From: Syntrophaceae bacterium
GTDB lineage: Bacteria > Desulfobacterota > BSN033 > UBA1163
Direction: 5' to 3'
Assembly: GCA_013388645.1 (NCBI GenBank)
Contig: JACAEV010000157.1
Coordinates: 1-32,393, forward strand
Length of the DNA: 32,393 bases
The notes beneath the pieces are model-generated. The model had not been told where the DNA came from and made no database searches. It worked only from the letters and a program-made list of their open reading frames with translations. This document shows positions 1 to 7,391 of this stretch, in pieces. The position numbers were made by a program, and so were the translations under genes. The first letter of the stretch is position 1. Each line of letters opens with the position of its first letter.

Positions 1-440
1 ATATTATTCATACAAGATCCAACAAAAAATCTTGTGCTTAAAAGGGGATGGACTCTGTTTAAACCTTTCTCTAAAAAGATGGCGTACTGTTCTTCGGCTT
101 GTGGATTCCCGCCAACTGAGGAACCAACGGCAACACCTATTATGTTTTCTTCTAATTTTCCCAAATTTATATTTGAATCTAATAAAGCCATCTTAGAACA
201 CACAACACCAAACTGTGAAAATCGGTCCATCCTCCTCGCATTTTTGTGGTTTATATAATCTTTTGTATCAAACTCTTCAACCTCACCAGCAATTTTAGAA
301 GGGTAAGAAGATACATCAAATTGTTGGACTGCTTTAATCCCAGATCGGCCATTGACCAAAGAATCCCAGAAGTTATCTATCCCAATCCCGTTGGGGGCGA
401 CTACTCCCACTCCAGTTATAACAACTCTTCTTTCTTTCAT
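1..440 (-). CDS. fabF: Beta-ketoacyl-ACP synthase (FabF-like), N-terminal part, runs off left edge
   Basis: Reading leftwards from the ATG at 438-440 gives 146 uninterrupted codons to the window edge, so the gene is truncated by the window and not necessarily broken. The product starts MKERRVVITGVGVVAPNGIG, the typical N-terminus of KAS II-type condensing enzymes, followed by the usual segment with DRFSQFG. The enzyme would elongate acyl-ACP with malonyl-ACP in fatty-acid or polyketide-type synthesis. The catalytic Cys-His-His triad lies beyond the edge and cannot be checked, so a chain-length-factor or secondary-metabolism ketosynthase is possible. A ribosome site (AAAGGA) lies about 8 nt upstream and a good promoter lies at 516-544. 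It is divergent from the gene at 662. Confidence 0.85.
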   Translation of the reverse strand, partial: MKERRVVITGVGVVAPNGIGIDNFWDSLVNGRSGIKAVQQFDVSSYPSKIAGEVEEFDTKDYINHKNARRMDRFSQFGVVCSKMALLDSNINLGKLEENIIGVAVGSSVGGNPQAEEQYAIFLEKGLNRVHPLLSTRFFVGSCMNN

Positions 441-515
441 AAAATTATTTCCTTTATAAGTATTAAAAATAAATCTTATAAATACTATTTTCTATTCAAT
501 TTAAAAAACAAATAT

Positions 516-544
516 ATTATCATGACATTTTTGGAATTTGTCAA
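516..544 (-). promoter_or_regulatory. Sigma-70 type promoter for the fabF-like gene
   Basis: On the minus strand a perfect TTGACA (539-544) is followed after 17 nt by GATAAT (516-521), 5 of 6 matches to the -10 consensus. It lies about 75 nt upstream of the fabF start and points at it. The whole divergent intergenic region (441-661) is strongly AT-rich. Confidence 0.6.
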
Positions 545-607
545 CAATTTTGTACATTTTTAGGGGGCAGTAAATTTTTCTTTTTATTATGACGGATTAC
601 AAAGCTC

Positions 608-636
608 TTGAAGTCATTATGAAATTGTGCTAATTT
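608..636 (+). promoter_or_regulatory. Putative sigma-70 promoter for the 662 operon
   Basis: TTGAAG (608-613), a 17-nt spacer and TAATTT (631-636) lie just upstream of the gene starting at 662. Spacing is ideal but both hexamers are imperfect, so this is a moderate-confidence call. Confidence 0.4.
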
Positions 637-661
637 TATTAATCTATAGAAGGAGTATAAT

Positions 662-901
662 ATGCATATCGATGAGAACAAAAAATTTGATAAAAGAAAT
701 TTAGAAAAAAATATTAAAAACGGTATTATTTCCAAAAAAGACTACGACCTCTACTTATCTAAGTTGCCGGATGTGAGTGATAAGTTATTTAATCCTGAAG
801 AGGCAACGAATGATTCTGACGAAATTGGATTAAAAAAGGATGAGGAAGGAGCTACTAAAAAACGAGTGATAAAAAAGAAAATTAAAGGAAAAGGGAAGTA
901 A
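662..901 (+). CDS. Small charged hypothetical protein (79 aa)
   Basis: The family is not recognised. The 79-residue product is highly charged: the first half is rich in Asn, Asp and Lys, the middle is acidic, and the last 20 residues are Lys/Arg-rich (KKKIKGKGK at the end). No signal peptide, membrane segment or Cys motif is visible, so it should be soluble and might bind nucleic acid or an acidic surface; that is only a guess. It is probably real: a strong ribosome site (AAGGAG) lies 7-8 nt before the ATG, a plausible promoter lies at 608-636, and its stop is only 2 nt from the start of the zinc-ribbon gene at 904, as in an operon. Confidence 0.65.
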   Translation: MHIDENKKFDKRNLEKNIKNGIISKKDYDLYLSKLPDVSDKLFNPEEATNDSDEIGLKKDEEGATKKRVIKKKIKGKGK

Positions 902-903
902 TT

Positions 904-1242
904 ATGCCAATTTATGAATATCGATGCAATCAATGCGAGAAGGAATTCAGCGAATTGATTCTCAACCAAAGGGAAATCAATAAAGTGAGATGTAAATACT
1001 GCCTCAGCCGTAACCTCACCAAATTGGTTTCGTCCTTCAGGGTGCATCAAACAGAAGGCGCTCGGTTGGCAAATTTCGATACTTCAAAACCTCGAAGCAA
1101 CGATTTTTATAAGGATTCAAGAAATATTGGACTTTGGGCGAAAAAAAGAATGAAAGAGTTAGGGGTTGATTTGGGACCCAAAATGGATGAAATCGTCGAA
1201 AAAGGTCGGACGGGAAAGATTCTGGATGATTATAATAAATAA
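904..1242 (+). CDS. FmdB-family zinc ribbon protein
   Basis: The 112-residue protein starts MPIYEYRCNQCEKEF and has a second pair, CKYC, at about residues 30-33. That is the CxxC...CxxC zinc ribbon of the FmdB/putative regulatory protein family, found as a small stand-alone protein in many bacteria; its biochemical role is generally not settled. The C-terminal 60 residues are hydrophilic and carry no recognised domain. It follows the 79-residue gene after 2 nt and has a purine-rich ribosome site (AAGGAAAAGGGAAG), so the two are probably co-transcribed. The next gene, dnaJ, is separated by 163 nt containing an inverted-repeat element. Confidence 0.8.
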   Translation: MPIYEYRCNQCEKEFSELILNQREINKVRCKYCLSRNLTKLVSSFRVHQTEGARLANFDTSKPRSNDFYKDSRNIGLWAKKRMKELGVDLGPKMDEIVEKGRTGKILDDYNK

Positions 1243-1251
1243 GGTGAGAGT

Positions 1252-1389
1252 TTGAGGGTTAAGGTTATGGTTACGAACCCTGTTTCGTTTAAAAAAGATT
1301 ACGTTCATCGTCTATTAATCTTTTTCACCTTGCCGTGACCAGTAGCCGAAACGGGCATCGTTACCCTGACCGAATAACGAAACCCTTAA
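1252..1389. repeat. Large imperfect inverted repeat in front of dnaJ
   Basis: Three nested complementary pairs are visible. The outer pair is TTGAGGGTT (1252-1260) with AACCCTTAA (1381-1389), 8 of 9 pairs. The middle pair is 1269-1287 with 1347-1365, 15 of 19. The inner pair is AAAAAGATTA (1292-1301) with TAATCTTTTT (1316-1325), a perfect 10-bp stem. The RNA or DNA could fold into one long hairpin. Its left block (1256-1284) and right block (1369-1383) recur at 29773-29825, so this is a dispersed element and not only a local terminator. It resembles a REP/MITE-like sequence; the mechanism is unknown. Confidence 0.6.
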
Positions 1390-1405
1390 TTTATTATTAA
1401 ACAAT

Positions 1406-2524
1406 ATGGAAGAAAAGGACTATTATCGCATTCTTGGGGTCTCAAGAAACGCTTCGGAAGAAGAAATTAAGAAAAGCTATCGTAAAATAGCAATGCAATA
1501 CCACCCCGATCGAAACCCCGGTAATAAAGAAGCAGAAGAGAAATTTAAAATCGCCTCAGAGGCCTATGAAGTTCTTAGAGACCCAGAAAAAAAAGAGATC
1601 TATGATCGCTACGGAATAGAAGGTTTGAAAGGAACTGGATTTACAGGTTTCAGGGGATTTGAAGATATCTTTTCCACTTTCGGAGATATCTTCGAAGACT
1701 TTTTTGGATTTGGAACTACCCAACGGCGAAGAACGGGAGCTCGTCCCGGAGCAGACTTAAGATATGATATGAAAATCTCATTTTATGAAGCCGCCTTTGG
1801 AAAAGAAACAGAGATTGAAATTCCTAAAAATGTTTTATGTGATCACTGCAATGGTACGGGAGCGAAACCTGGGACTTATCCTACTCACTGTCCAAGCTGT
1901 AAAGGTACAGGTCAAGTGACACGATCTCAAGGTTTTTTTACCATCAGTACCACCTGTGGCCAGTGCCGGGGTGAAGGAAATATCATCCCAAACCCCTGTA
2001 AAGAATGTCGTGGACATGGAAAAGTAAGGAAATCAAAAAAAATTCAAATAAAAATACCACCAGGAGTGGATACCGGGTCAAAATTAAGGATTCGCGGGGA
2101 GGGAGAAGAAGGAGAAAAAGGGGGTCCACCAGGTGACCTTTTTGTGTTTCTCTATGTAGAGCCCCACGAATTTTTCTCAAGAGAAGGAGATGATATCGTT
2201 TGCCAAGTCCCCATCAGTTTTCCTCAAGCGGCCCTGGGAACAGAAATGGACGTTCCAACCTTAAATGGTAAAAAAAGTTTAACCATTCCGAAAGGGATAG
2301 AGAGCGGAGACATTCTAAAAATAAAAGGTGAAGGTTTCCCAAAGATAAGAGGATATGGACGGGGCGATCAAATCGTCCAGATCATCGTCAAGACGCCGAA
2401 AAATTTAACAAAAAAGCAAGAAGAACTACTCCGTGAATTTGAGGAAATTGCCCGAAGAAAAGAGGGCGGAGAAGAAGGTCGTACTGATGGTCAATCGACC
2501 TGGAGAAAGATATTTAAATCCTAA
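1406..2524 (+). CDS. dnaJ: Chaperone DnaJ (Hsp40)
   Basis: The 372-residue protein has the full type I DnaJ layout. A J domain (about 1-70) carries the HPD tripeptide in YHPDRNPG, which stimulates DnaK ATPase. A Gly/Phe-rich linker (about 75-110) contains repeated [12 protein letters not shown]-like segments. Four CxxCxGxG zinc-finger repeats (about 145-205) are [24 protein letters not shown] and CKECRGHG, followed by the two C-terminal substrate-binding beta domains. It acts in the cytoplasm with DnaK/GrpE, but neither gene is nearby. Just before the ATG I see no Shine-Dalgarno sequence; the inverted repeat at 1252-1389 ends 16 nt upstream. The short Gly/Glu/Arg-rich tail is a usual variable end. 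Confidence 0.96.
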   Translation: MEEKDYYRILGVSRNASEEEIKKSYRKIAMQYHPDRNPGNKEAEEKFKIASEAYEVLRDPEKKEIYDRYGIEGLKGTGFTGFRGFEDIFSTFGDIFEDFFGFGTTQRRRTGARPGADLRYDMKISFYEAAFGKETEIEIPKNVLCDHCNGTGAKPGTYPTHCPSCKGTGQVTRSQGFFTISTTCGQCRGEGNIIPNPCKECRGHGKVRKSKKIQIKIPPGVDTGSKLRIRGEGEEGEKGGPPGDLFVFLYVEPHEFFSREGDDIVCQVPISFPQAALGTEMDVPTLNGKKSLTIPKGIESGDILKIKGEGFPKIRGYGRGDQIVQIIVKTPKNLTKKQEELLREFEEIARRKEGGEEGRTDGQSTWRKIFKS

Positions 2525-2563
2525 AGATTGAAGTTTACATAATATATCTTATCAGACATAAAT

Positions 2564-3166
2564 TTGGATACGCAACATCCCATTACTGGAATTATCCTGT
2601 CGGGTGGAAAGAGCATTCGGATGGGAGAAAATAAGGCATTCATCGAGATTGAAGGAATTCCCATCATCCGCCGAATTCTTGATTTATTTAAAGAGTTATT
2701 TGAAGAGACCATTATCGTCACGAATCAAAAAGAATTATTTTCAAATTTTGAGTCAAAAATTTACAACGATCTCATTCCGGATAAAGGCGCCTTGGGGGGA
2801 TTATATACTGGAATTTATTTTTCCCATCATGCATATTCCTTTTGCGTCGCCTGCGATATGCCTTTTATTAAAAAGCCTTTGGTTCAATATTTGGTTGGAC
2901 TTATTAACGGTGAGGATGTCATTGTTCCCCAAACCAGTGATGGATTGCAACCCCTCCATGCCATTTATTCAAAAGGTTGTTTAAAACCGATAAAGAGGGT
3001 CATGGACCAGGGAAAATATAAGATCATTGACATTTATGATTCGGTCAAAGTTAAAATTGTTCAGGAAAAAGATTTTGTCACTTTTGACCCTTTTCGGGAG
3101 TCCTTCATCAATGTGAATACACCATCTGAATTGCAGTCAATTAGAAGAGAAAAGAAATCACAATGA
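2564..3166 (+). CDS. mobA: Molybdenum cofactor guanylyltransferase MobA
   Basis: The 200-residue nucleotidyltransferase has the signature LSGGKSIRMGENKA at about residues 10-23, the GTP-binding loop with the catalytic Lys, and CDMPFI at about residues 98-103, whose Asp binds Mg. MobA attaches GMP to molybdopterin to give the bis-MGD cofactor of formate dehydrogenases, nitrate reductases and related enzymes. The start is TTG at 2564, 39 nt after dnaJ, without an obvious ribosome site; no ATG in frame would keep the GTP loop. The stop overlaps the start of the next gene (ATGA at 3163-3166), which suggests translational coupling. No molybdoenzyme is visible in the window. Confidence 0.9.
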   Translation: MDTQHPITGIILSGGKSIRMGENKAFIEIEGIPIIRRILDLFKELFEETIIVTNQKELFSNFESKIYNDLIPDKGALGGLYTGIYFSHHAYSFCVACDMPFIKKPLVQYLVGLINGEDVIVPQTSDGLQPLHAIYSKGCLKPIKRVMDQGKYKIIDIYDSVKVKIVQEKDFVTFDPFRESFINVNTPSELQSIRREKKSQ

Positions 3167-5073
3167 ACGGCAGGAAAAAGATCCTTTTTTGTATGGTGAT
3201 GTGGATTTGGACATATGGATTCCTTTTGATTCAAGAGGTCCACTCGAAAAATTCTCAAGAAGATGAACAGTGGATCAGGGTCGGAATCGGCGCCTTTAAA
3301 GATGGCTTTTATGATATTGCAGAAAAACAGTTTTTTAATTTTATTAAGATCTACCCGAAGCATGATAAAGTTTATGAGATTTATTACCTTTTAGGGCGAA
3401 CCTTATTCATGCGAGGGAGGCTTAAGGAAGCCAAGGATCTTTTTTTGAAGGTCATGAACGAAGCGAAAACCTTTGAAAATATGGAGGATACCCTCTTAAG
3501 TCTGTCAGAAGTGGAGATAAAACTGGGCAACCGAGAAGAGGCCTCGAAACTTCTCCATATGCTCGTCAAACGGTTTCCTAAGTTTGATCAAATCGATTAT
3601 TCCTATTATTTATTAGGTTTAACCGAATTGGGATTGAATCGACTGACGGCCGCGGAGGCTACGTTTAAAAAAATTTCTCAGGACCCCAAGCAGAACGACC
3701 TTCTTCAATTTTCTAAATTTTGGTTGGGCATCTTATCCTTCAAACAGCGGCAATATGAAACGGCCATTCATTATTTTCAACCCCTGTGGGAGAACCCAAA
3801 ATCAATTTCTCCTGAATATATAAAATATGCCGTATTTTGGTTGGGCGAAGCCTACCTCCGACTGGGCAGATACCCTGAAGCCAGATTGTATTACAAAACG
3901 TTTCATGACCGATATAAAATGGATTCGCTTCTACCGGAAGTGATATGGAGGCTGGGTTTTTGCGAATATCAATCCGGAAATGTCCAGAATGCATTAGAAA
4001 CGTTTCATTTATTTAAAAACCAATTTAAGGAATCTCCCCTTCTCTTCTACACCCATTATCTTTTGGGTAAAATACTGATGATGAGGGGAGATCACCTCTC
4101 CTCGATCAAAGAACTAAATTCTATTCTTAATTCTTCACAGGAAAATACTTGGGGAGGGGCCGCCCTCCTGACACTGTATTGGAACTATCTTCAACTTGGA
4201 GAGGACGATGGCGTTAATCGAACTTTCCAGCGACTGCAAAGATCAAACCAATTCGAAGAGGAGAAAGTATTTCTTCAATGGTTAAGCGCTGAAATGTATT
4301 TTTCAGGGGGGGAGATATCGGAATCTCTCCCTTACTATTTCAATATTCTCAATACAAAGTTTAGAGAAAGAGCCCTCCTTCAAATAGGAAAAGGAAATTT
4401 CTTCGAAAATAAATTTAGAGAAGCCATCACCAATCTCGATATTTTACTCCTGGAATATCCGACCTCACCCTATTTGGAGGAAAGTTTGTTTCTCAAGGGA
4501 GAATGCCTCTTTCAATTAGGCAATGTAGCCCCTGCCTTAGAGGCTTATGAATTCATCCTACGTCATCACGGGAATCCTCGATGGCAACTATTCGCGTTGA
4601 TGCAATTAGCAAGTCTCCATATCATCCAGAAGGACTACGAGAAGGCTGAAAATGCCTTCAGGAAGGTATTAGACGATTTTCCCAATCATCCCCTTTTCTA
4701 CCAGGCAGCACTGCAATTGGGAAACTTATCTTTTATTCAAAAGAATATTGTCGGAGCCGTACCATATTATTCGATCGTCCTGAAAGGGAATGTTTTAGAA
4801 CTATTCGGTGAAGCCTACTTCGCTTTGGGGGAAGCCTTTTTTCAGCAAGGAAGATATGATAAAGCCCTTTCCAGCTTTGAGACAGCCATGCAATATGTCA
4901 AGGAGACCTCTTCGTGGTTTTTCCTCACCCAGTTGGAAATTGGAAATTTAAAAAGGAGGGGAGGAAAATACGAAGAGGCCAAAAAATCCTATCTCACCAT
5001 CATCAACCAAACAAAAGACGAAGAGATCAAGAACGCCGCAAGTGAACTATTAAATCGGATGAGTTCCAGATGA
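3163..5073 (+). CDS. Exported tetratricopeptide repeat protein
   Basis: The 636-residue protein starts with a basic then hydrophobic segment (about residues 3-28, MNGRKKILFCMVMWIWTYGF onwards) ending at VHSKN. This looks like a Sec signal peptide or a single membrane anchor. The remainder is almost entirely helical tandem repeats of TPR type, for example YYLLGRTLFMRGRLKEAKDLF, YEKAENAFRKVLDDFPNHP and YDKALSSFETAM, about a dozen units. The style is that of BamD/YbgF-like TPR_6 proteins of the periplasm. The partner is unknown; a role in envelope complex assembly is inference. Its ATG overlaps the mobA stop and its stop overlaps the rimI start by 4 nt each, so it is embedded in the operon. Confidence 0.8.
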   Translation: MNGRKKILFCMVMWIWTYGFLLIQEVHSKNSQEDEQWIRVGIGAFKDGFYDIAEKQFFNFIKIYPKHDKVYEIYYLLGRTLFMRGRLKEAKDLFLKVMNEAKTFENMEDTLLSLSEVEIKLGNREEASKLLHMLVKRFPKFDQIDYSYYLLGLTELGLNRLTAAEATFKKISQDPKQNDLLQFSKFWLGILSFKQRQYETAIHYFQPLWENPKSISPEYIKYAVFWLGEAYLRLGRYPEARLYYKTFHDRYKMDSLLPEVIWRLGFCEYQSGNVQNALETFHLFKNQFKESPLLFYTHYLLGKILMMRGDHLSSIKELNSILNSSQENTWGGAALLTLYWNYLQLGEDDGVNRTFQRLQRSNQFEEEKVFLQWLSAEMYFSGGEISESLPYYFNILNTKFRERALLQIGKGNFFENKFREAITNLDILLLEYPTSPYLEESLFLKGECLFQLGNVAPALEAYEFILRHHGNPRWQLFALMQLASLHIIQKDYEKAENAFRKVLDDFPNHPLFYQAALQLGNLSFIQKNIVGAVPYYSIVLKGNVLELFGEAYFALGEAFFQQGRYDKALSSFETAMQYVKETSSWFFLTQLEIGNLKRRGGKYEEAKKSYLTIINQTKDEEIKNAASELLNRMSSR

Positions 5074-5564
5074 ATCCATTCACTGCCCCTGTTGGTTTTA
5101 AAAAAATAGGATGGGAAAAAATTGACATTCAACGAATGGAAATCCGAGATTTAGAAGATGTCCTCTCCATCGAAACCACCTCTTCTCCCACTCCCTGGTC
5201 TCTGAACATGTTTGCTCATGAACTCCAGCATCCAAATGCCTTTTGTTTTGTCATGAAGCCTGCGAAGGGAGGCCCACCGTTAGTGATCGGTTTTATCTGT
5301 TTCAGGAATGTAATAGAAGAATCTGAACTCCTCAACATTGCGGTGCATCCCCATCATCGACGGTTAGGTTACGGGAAGAAGCTGATGGAATTCTATATTG
5401 ATTTCTGCCGTCCGTTAGGGATTAAAACATTCTATCTTGAGGTCAATCCCTCCAATCAAGCAGCCATTCATCTTTATCAGATCTTTGATTTTAAATGCGT
5501 TGGGAGGAGGGAAAAGTTCTACCAGGGGAGGTTCGATGCCCTCCTCTTCAGGAAGAACATCTAA
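5070..5564 (+). CDS. rimI: GNAT acetyltransferase, RimI-like
   Basis: The 164-residue protein has the GNAT fold: NIAVHPHHRRLGYGKKLM at about residues 89-106 contains the acetyl-CoA pyrophosphate loop (R-x-x-G-x-G/A pattern, here RRLGYG). It is followed by LEVNPSNQAAIHLYQIFDF, the classic RimI C-terminal motif. RimI acetylates the N-terminal Ala of ribosomal protein S18; related enzymes have other protein targets, so the substrate is inferred. The N-terminus is about 20 residues longer than usual, and an internal Met at about residue 23 (MEIRDLEDV) could be the true start. The longer start overlaps the TPR gene stop by ATGA, which favours it. Confidence 0.8.
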   Translation: MNPFTAPVGFKKIGWEKIDIQRMEIRDLEDVLSIETTSSPTPWSLNMFAHELQHPNAFCFVMKPAKGGPPLVIGFICFRNVIEESELLNIAVHPHHRRLGYGKKLMEFYIDFCRPLGIKTFYLEVNPSNQAAIHLYQIFDFKCVGRREKFYQGRFDALLFRKNI

Positions 5565-5571
5565 ACGATTT

Positions 5572-6387
5572 ATGCCTTTCCAGATCGATGGAACTGTAGT
5601 TCAGAACAGACAGATCAAATCGGTCTATTTCATTTTAGGAATTCATTGCCCTCCCATTGCCAACCTCATCCAACCCGGCCAATTCATTATGCTTAAAATT
5701 TCGGAGGATCATTCACCTCTCTTAAGAAGACCTTTTAGTGTTTATAAAACGTATCCAGAAAATCATCCAGCAAAGGAAAAGAGAGGGTGTCTCTTCATCT
5801 GCTATAAAGAAGTAGGAAAAGGGACTCATAAGATGACGACTCTCCAAAAAGGGAAAATATTAAACCTCATCGGTCCATTGGGAAATGGTTTCACCCCCCC
5901 TCCCCTTCCCTCTTCCGCAAATATTATTTTAATAGGAGGAGGCGTGGGAATTGTTTCGGTTTACCCCTTCGCTGAAGCATTTAACCACTTGAAACTATTT
6001 GTTTTTATCGGTGGAAAAACAAAGAAGGATATTTTATGTGTCGAGGACTTTAAAAAATTGAATTCAAAAATTTTTGTTTCTACTGAGAACGGAAGCCTCG
6101 GCTTCCGAGGGACAGTGGTTGATCTCTTCTTATCTCAAAGAAAAATATTTACAGAGGATAAAAAATACTACCTTTACGCCTGTGGTCCTATGCCCATGTT
6201 AAAAGCTTTGGCAGGAAAGATAAAATCCAGAAATTTTATCGCTCAAGCGTCCCTTGAAGCAAGAATGGGGTGTGGTTTTGGCGCTTGTTGGGGATGCGTT
6301 ATCAAAACGAACCATTCCCAAACTCCTTACCAACGAGTGTGTAAAGAGGGTCCTGTTTTTTCATTCAAGGATATCTGTTGGGATTAA
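5572..6387 (+). CDS. pyrK: Dihydroorotate dehydrogenase electron transfer subunit PyrK
   Basis: The chosen start at 5572 (MPFQIDGTVV) lies 7 nt after rimI and gives 271 residues. A longer frame from 5437 would read through the rimI coding sequence and has no family support. The layout is that of the ferredoxin-reductase-like PyrK: RRPFSVY for FAD binding, GGGVGIVSVYPFAE for NAD(H) binding, CGPMPML, and a [2Fe-2S] cluster site near the C-terminus (CGFGACWGC, then RVCKEGPVF), four Cys in a C-x4-C-x2-C-x12-C pattern. It passes electrons from PyrD to NAD+ in pyrimidine synthesis. pyrD follows after 12 nt, the usual pairing. Confidence 0.92.
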   Translation: MPFQIDGTVVQNRQIKSVYFILGIHCPPIANLIQPGQFIMLKISEDHSPLLRRPFSVYKTYPENHPAKEKRGCLFICYKEVGKGTHKMTTLQKGKILNLIGPLGNGFTPPPLPSSANIILIGGGVGIVSVYPFAEAFNHLKLFVFIGGKTKKDILCVEDFKKLNSKIFVSTENGSLGFRGTVVDLFLSQRKIFTEDKKYYLYACGPMPMLKALAGKIKSRNFIAQASLEARMGCGFGACWGCVIKTNHSQTPYQRVCKEGPVFSFKDICWD

Positions 6388-6399
6388 GACGGTGTTTCG

Positions 6400-7314
6400 A
6401 TGCGAAACAATAATCTCAGAATAAAAATAGGGAAGATGGTACTTAAAAACCCCGTGATCGTTTCTTCAGGGACATTTGGATTTGGCGAAGAATTTGAGGA
6501 TTTCTTTGATCTGAATCAACTGGGCGCGGTCGTCTCAAAAGGAATATCATTAAAACCCATGGTTGGTAATCCCCCCCCTCGGATTTTTGAGACAGAGGGA
6601 GGTCTCATTAATTCCATCGGACTTCAGAACCCTGGTCTCCAAGAATTTATTAGAAATAAACTTCCTTATTATCGTCGTTTGAAAACTCATTTGATCGTCA
6701 ATATTTTTGGAAATACCCAAACAGAATATATTGAATTGGCAAAACGCTTAGAGGGGGTTCGAGGTATTTCAGGGCTTGAAATGAATATCTCCTGTCCCAA
6801 TATTAAAAAGGGAGGTATTGTTTTTGGCTCGGATCCCCGAATGGCCTTCCACCTCATCCGGAAAGTCCGGAAAGCCACCACCTCGACACTCATCGTCAAA
6901 TTATCTCCGAATGTCACCGATATCGCATCGATAGCTAAAAGTGTTGAAGAGGGTGGAGCCGATGCTGTTTCGCTGGTTAACACGTTTAAGGCTATGGCTA
7001 TTAACATTCATTCAAAAAAACCGGAGGTAGGCAATATCATAGGGGGCCTTTCAGGCCCGGCCATTAAACCGATTGCCTTGAGGATGGTTTGGGAGGCCCA
7101 TCAGGCTATTAAAATCCCCATCATCGGGATGGGAGGTATTATGAAGGCGGAAGATGCCATCGAATTTATTCTGGCAGGGGCTTCAGCGATTCAGATGGGG
7201 ACCGCCAATTTAATTAATCCAAGAGCGGCGATAGAAACCATTCAGGGCATCAAAAAATATCTGGTTCAAAATAAAATAGACCGCATTCAAACATTAATCG
7301 GTGCTTTTGGGTAA
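6400..7314 (+). CDS. pyrD: Dihydroorotate dehydrogenase, class 1B catalytic subunit
   Basis: The 304-residue FMN-barrel enzyme oxidises dihydroorotate to orotate. The class 1 active-site segment NISCPN (about residue 130) carries the catalytic Cys that replaces the Ser of class 2 enzymes, and the adjacent pyrK marks it as class 1B (NAD-linked heterotetramer in the cytosol). Further family marks are VSSGTFGFG near the N-terminus, INSIGLQNPG, LSGPAIKPIALRMV and GMGGIMKAEDAIEFILAGA for FMN phosphate binding. Length is normal. It is the last gene of the plus-strand run; the strong hairpin at 7320-7354 lies right behind its stop but has its T-tract on the other strand. Confidence 0.95.
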   Translation: MRNNNLRIKIGKMVLKNPVIVSSGTFGFGEEFEDFFDLNQLGAVVSKGISLKPMVGNPPPRIFETEGGLINSIGLQNPGLQEFIRNKLPYYRRLKTHLIVNIFGNTQTEYIELAKRLEGVRGISGLEMNISCPNIKKGGIVFGSDPRMAFHLIRKVRKATTSTLIVKLSPNVTDIASIAKSVEEGGADAVSLVNTFKAMAINIHSKKPEVGNIIGGLSGPAIKPIALRMVWEAHQAIKIPIIGMGGIMKAEDAIEFILAGASAIQMGTANLINPRAAIETIQGIKKYLVQNKIDRIQTLIGAFG

Positions 7315-7354
7315 AAAAACCCCCTGACCCTCTTCTCTAAGATGGGTCAGGGGG
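7313..7354 (-). terminator. Intrinsic terminator of the pilMNOPQ operon
   Basis: A perfect 11-bp stem, CCCCCTGACCC (7320-7330) with GGGTCAGGGGG (7344-7354), has a 13-nt loop. On the minus strand it is followed immediately by seven T residues (complement of 7313-7319), a textbook rho-independent terminator about 40 nt after the pilQ stop. On the plus strand the same hairpin follows pyrD by 5 nt but lacks a T-tract, so it may only weakly end the pyr transcript. Confidence 0.85.
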
Positions 7355-7391
7355 GCGCGGGGTCAGACAAGAGCGGAGAAATGGATCTTCG

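Noticed and set aside
34-563. Plus-strand open frames over the left edge
   Set aside because: They are antisense to the fabF-like gene, whose minus-strand reading gives a clear family match.
5437-5571. Longer start for pyrK
   Set aside because: It re-reads rimI in another frame; family homology begins at the Met at 5572.
7320-7354. Terminator for pyrD on the plus strand
   Set aside because: The hairpin is strong but has no T-tract in that direction; it is assigned to pilMNOPQ.
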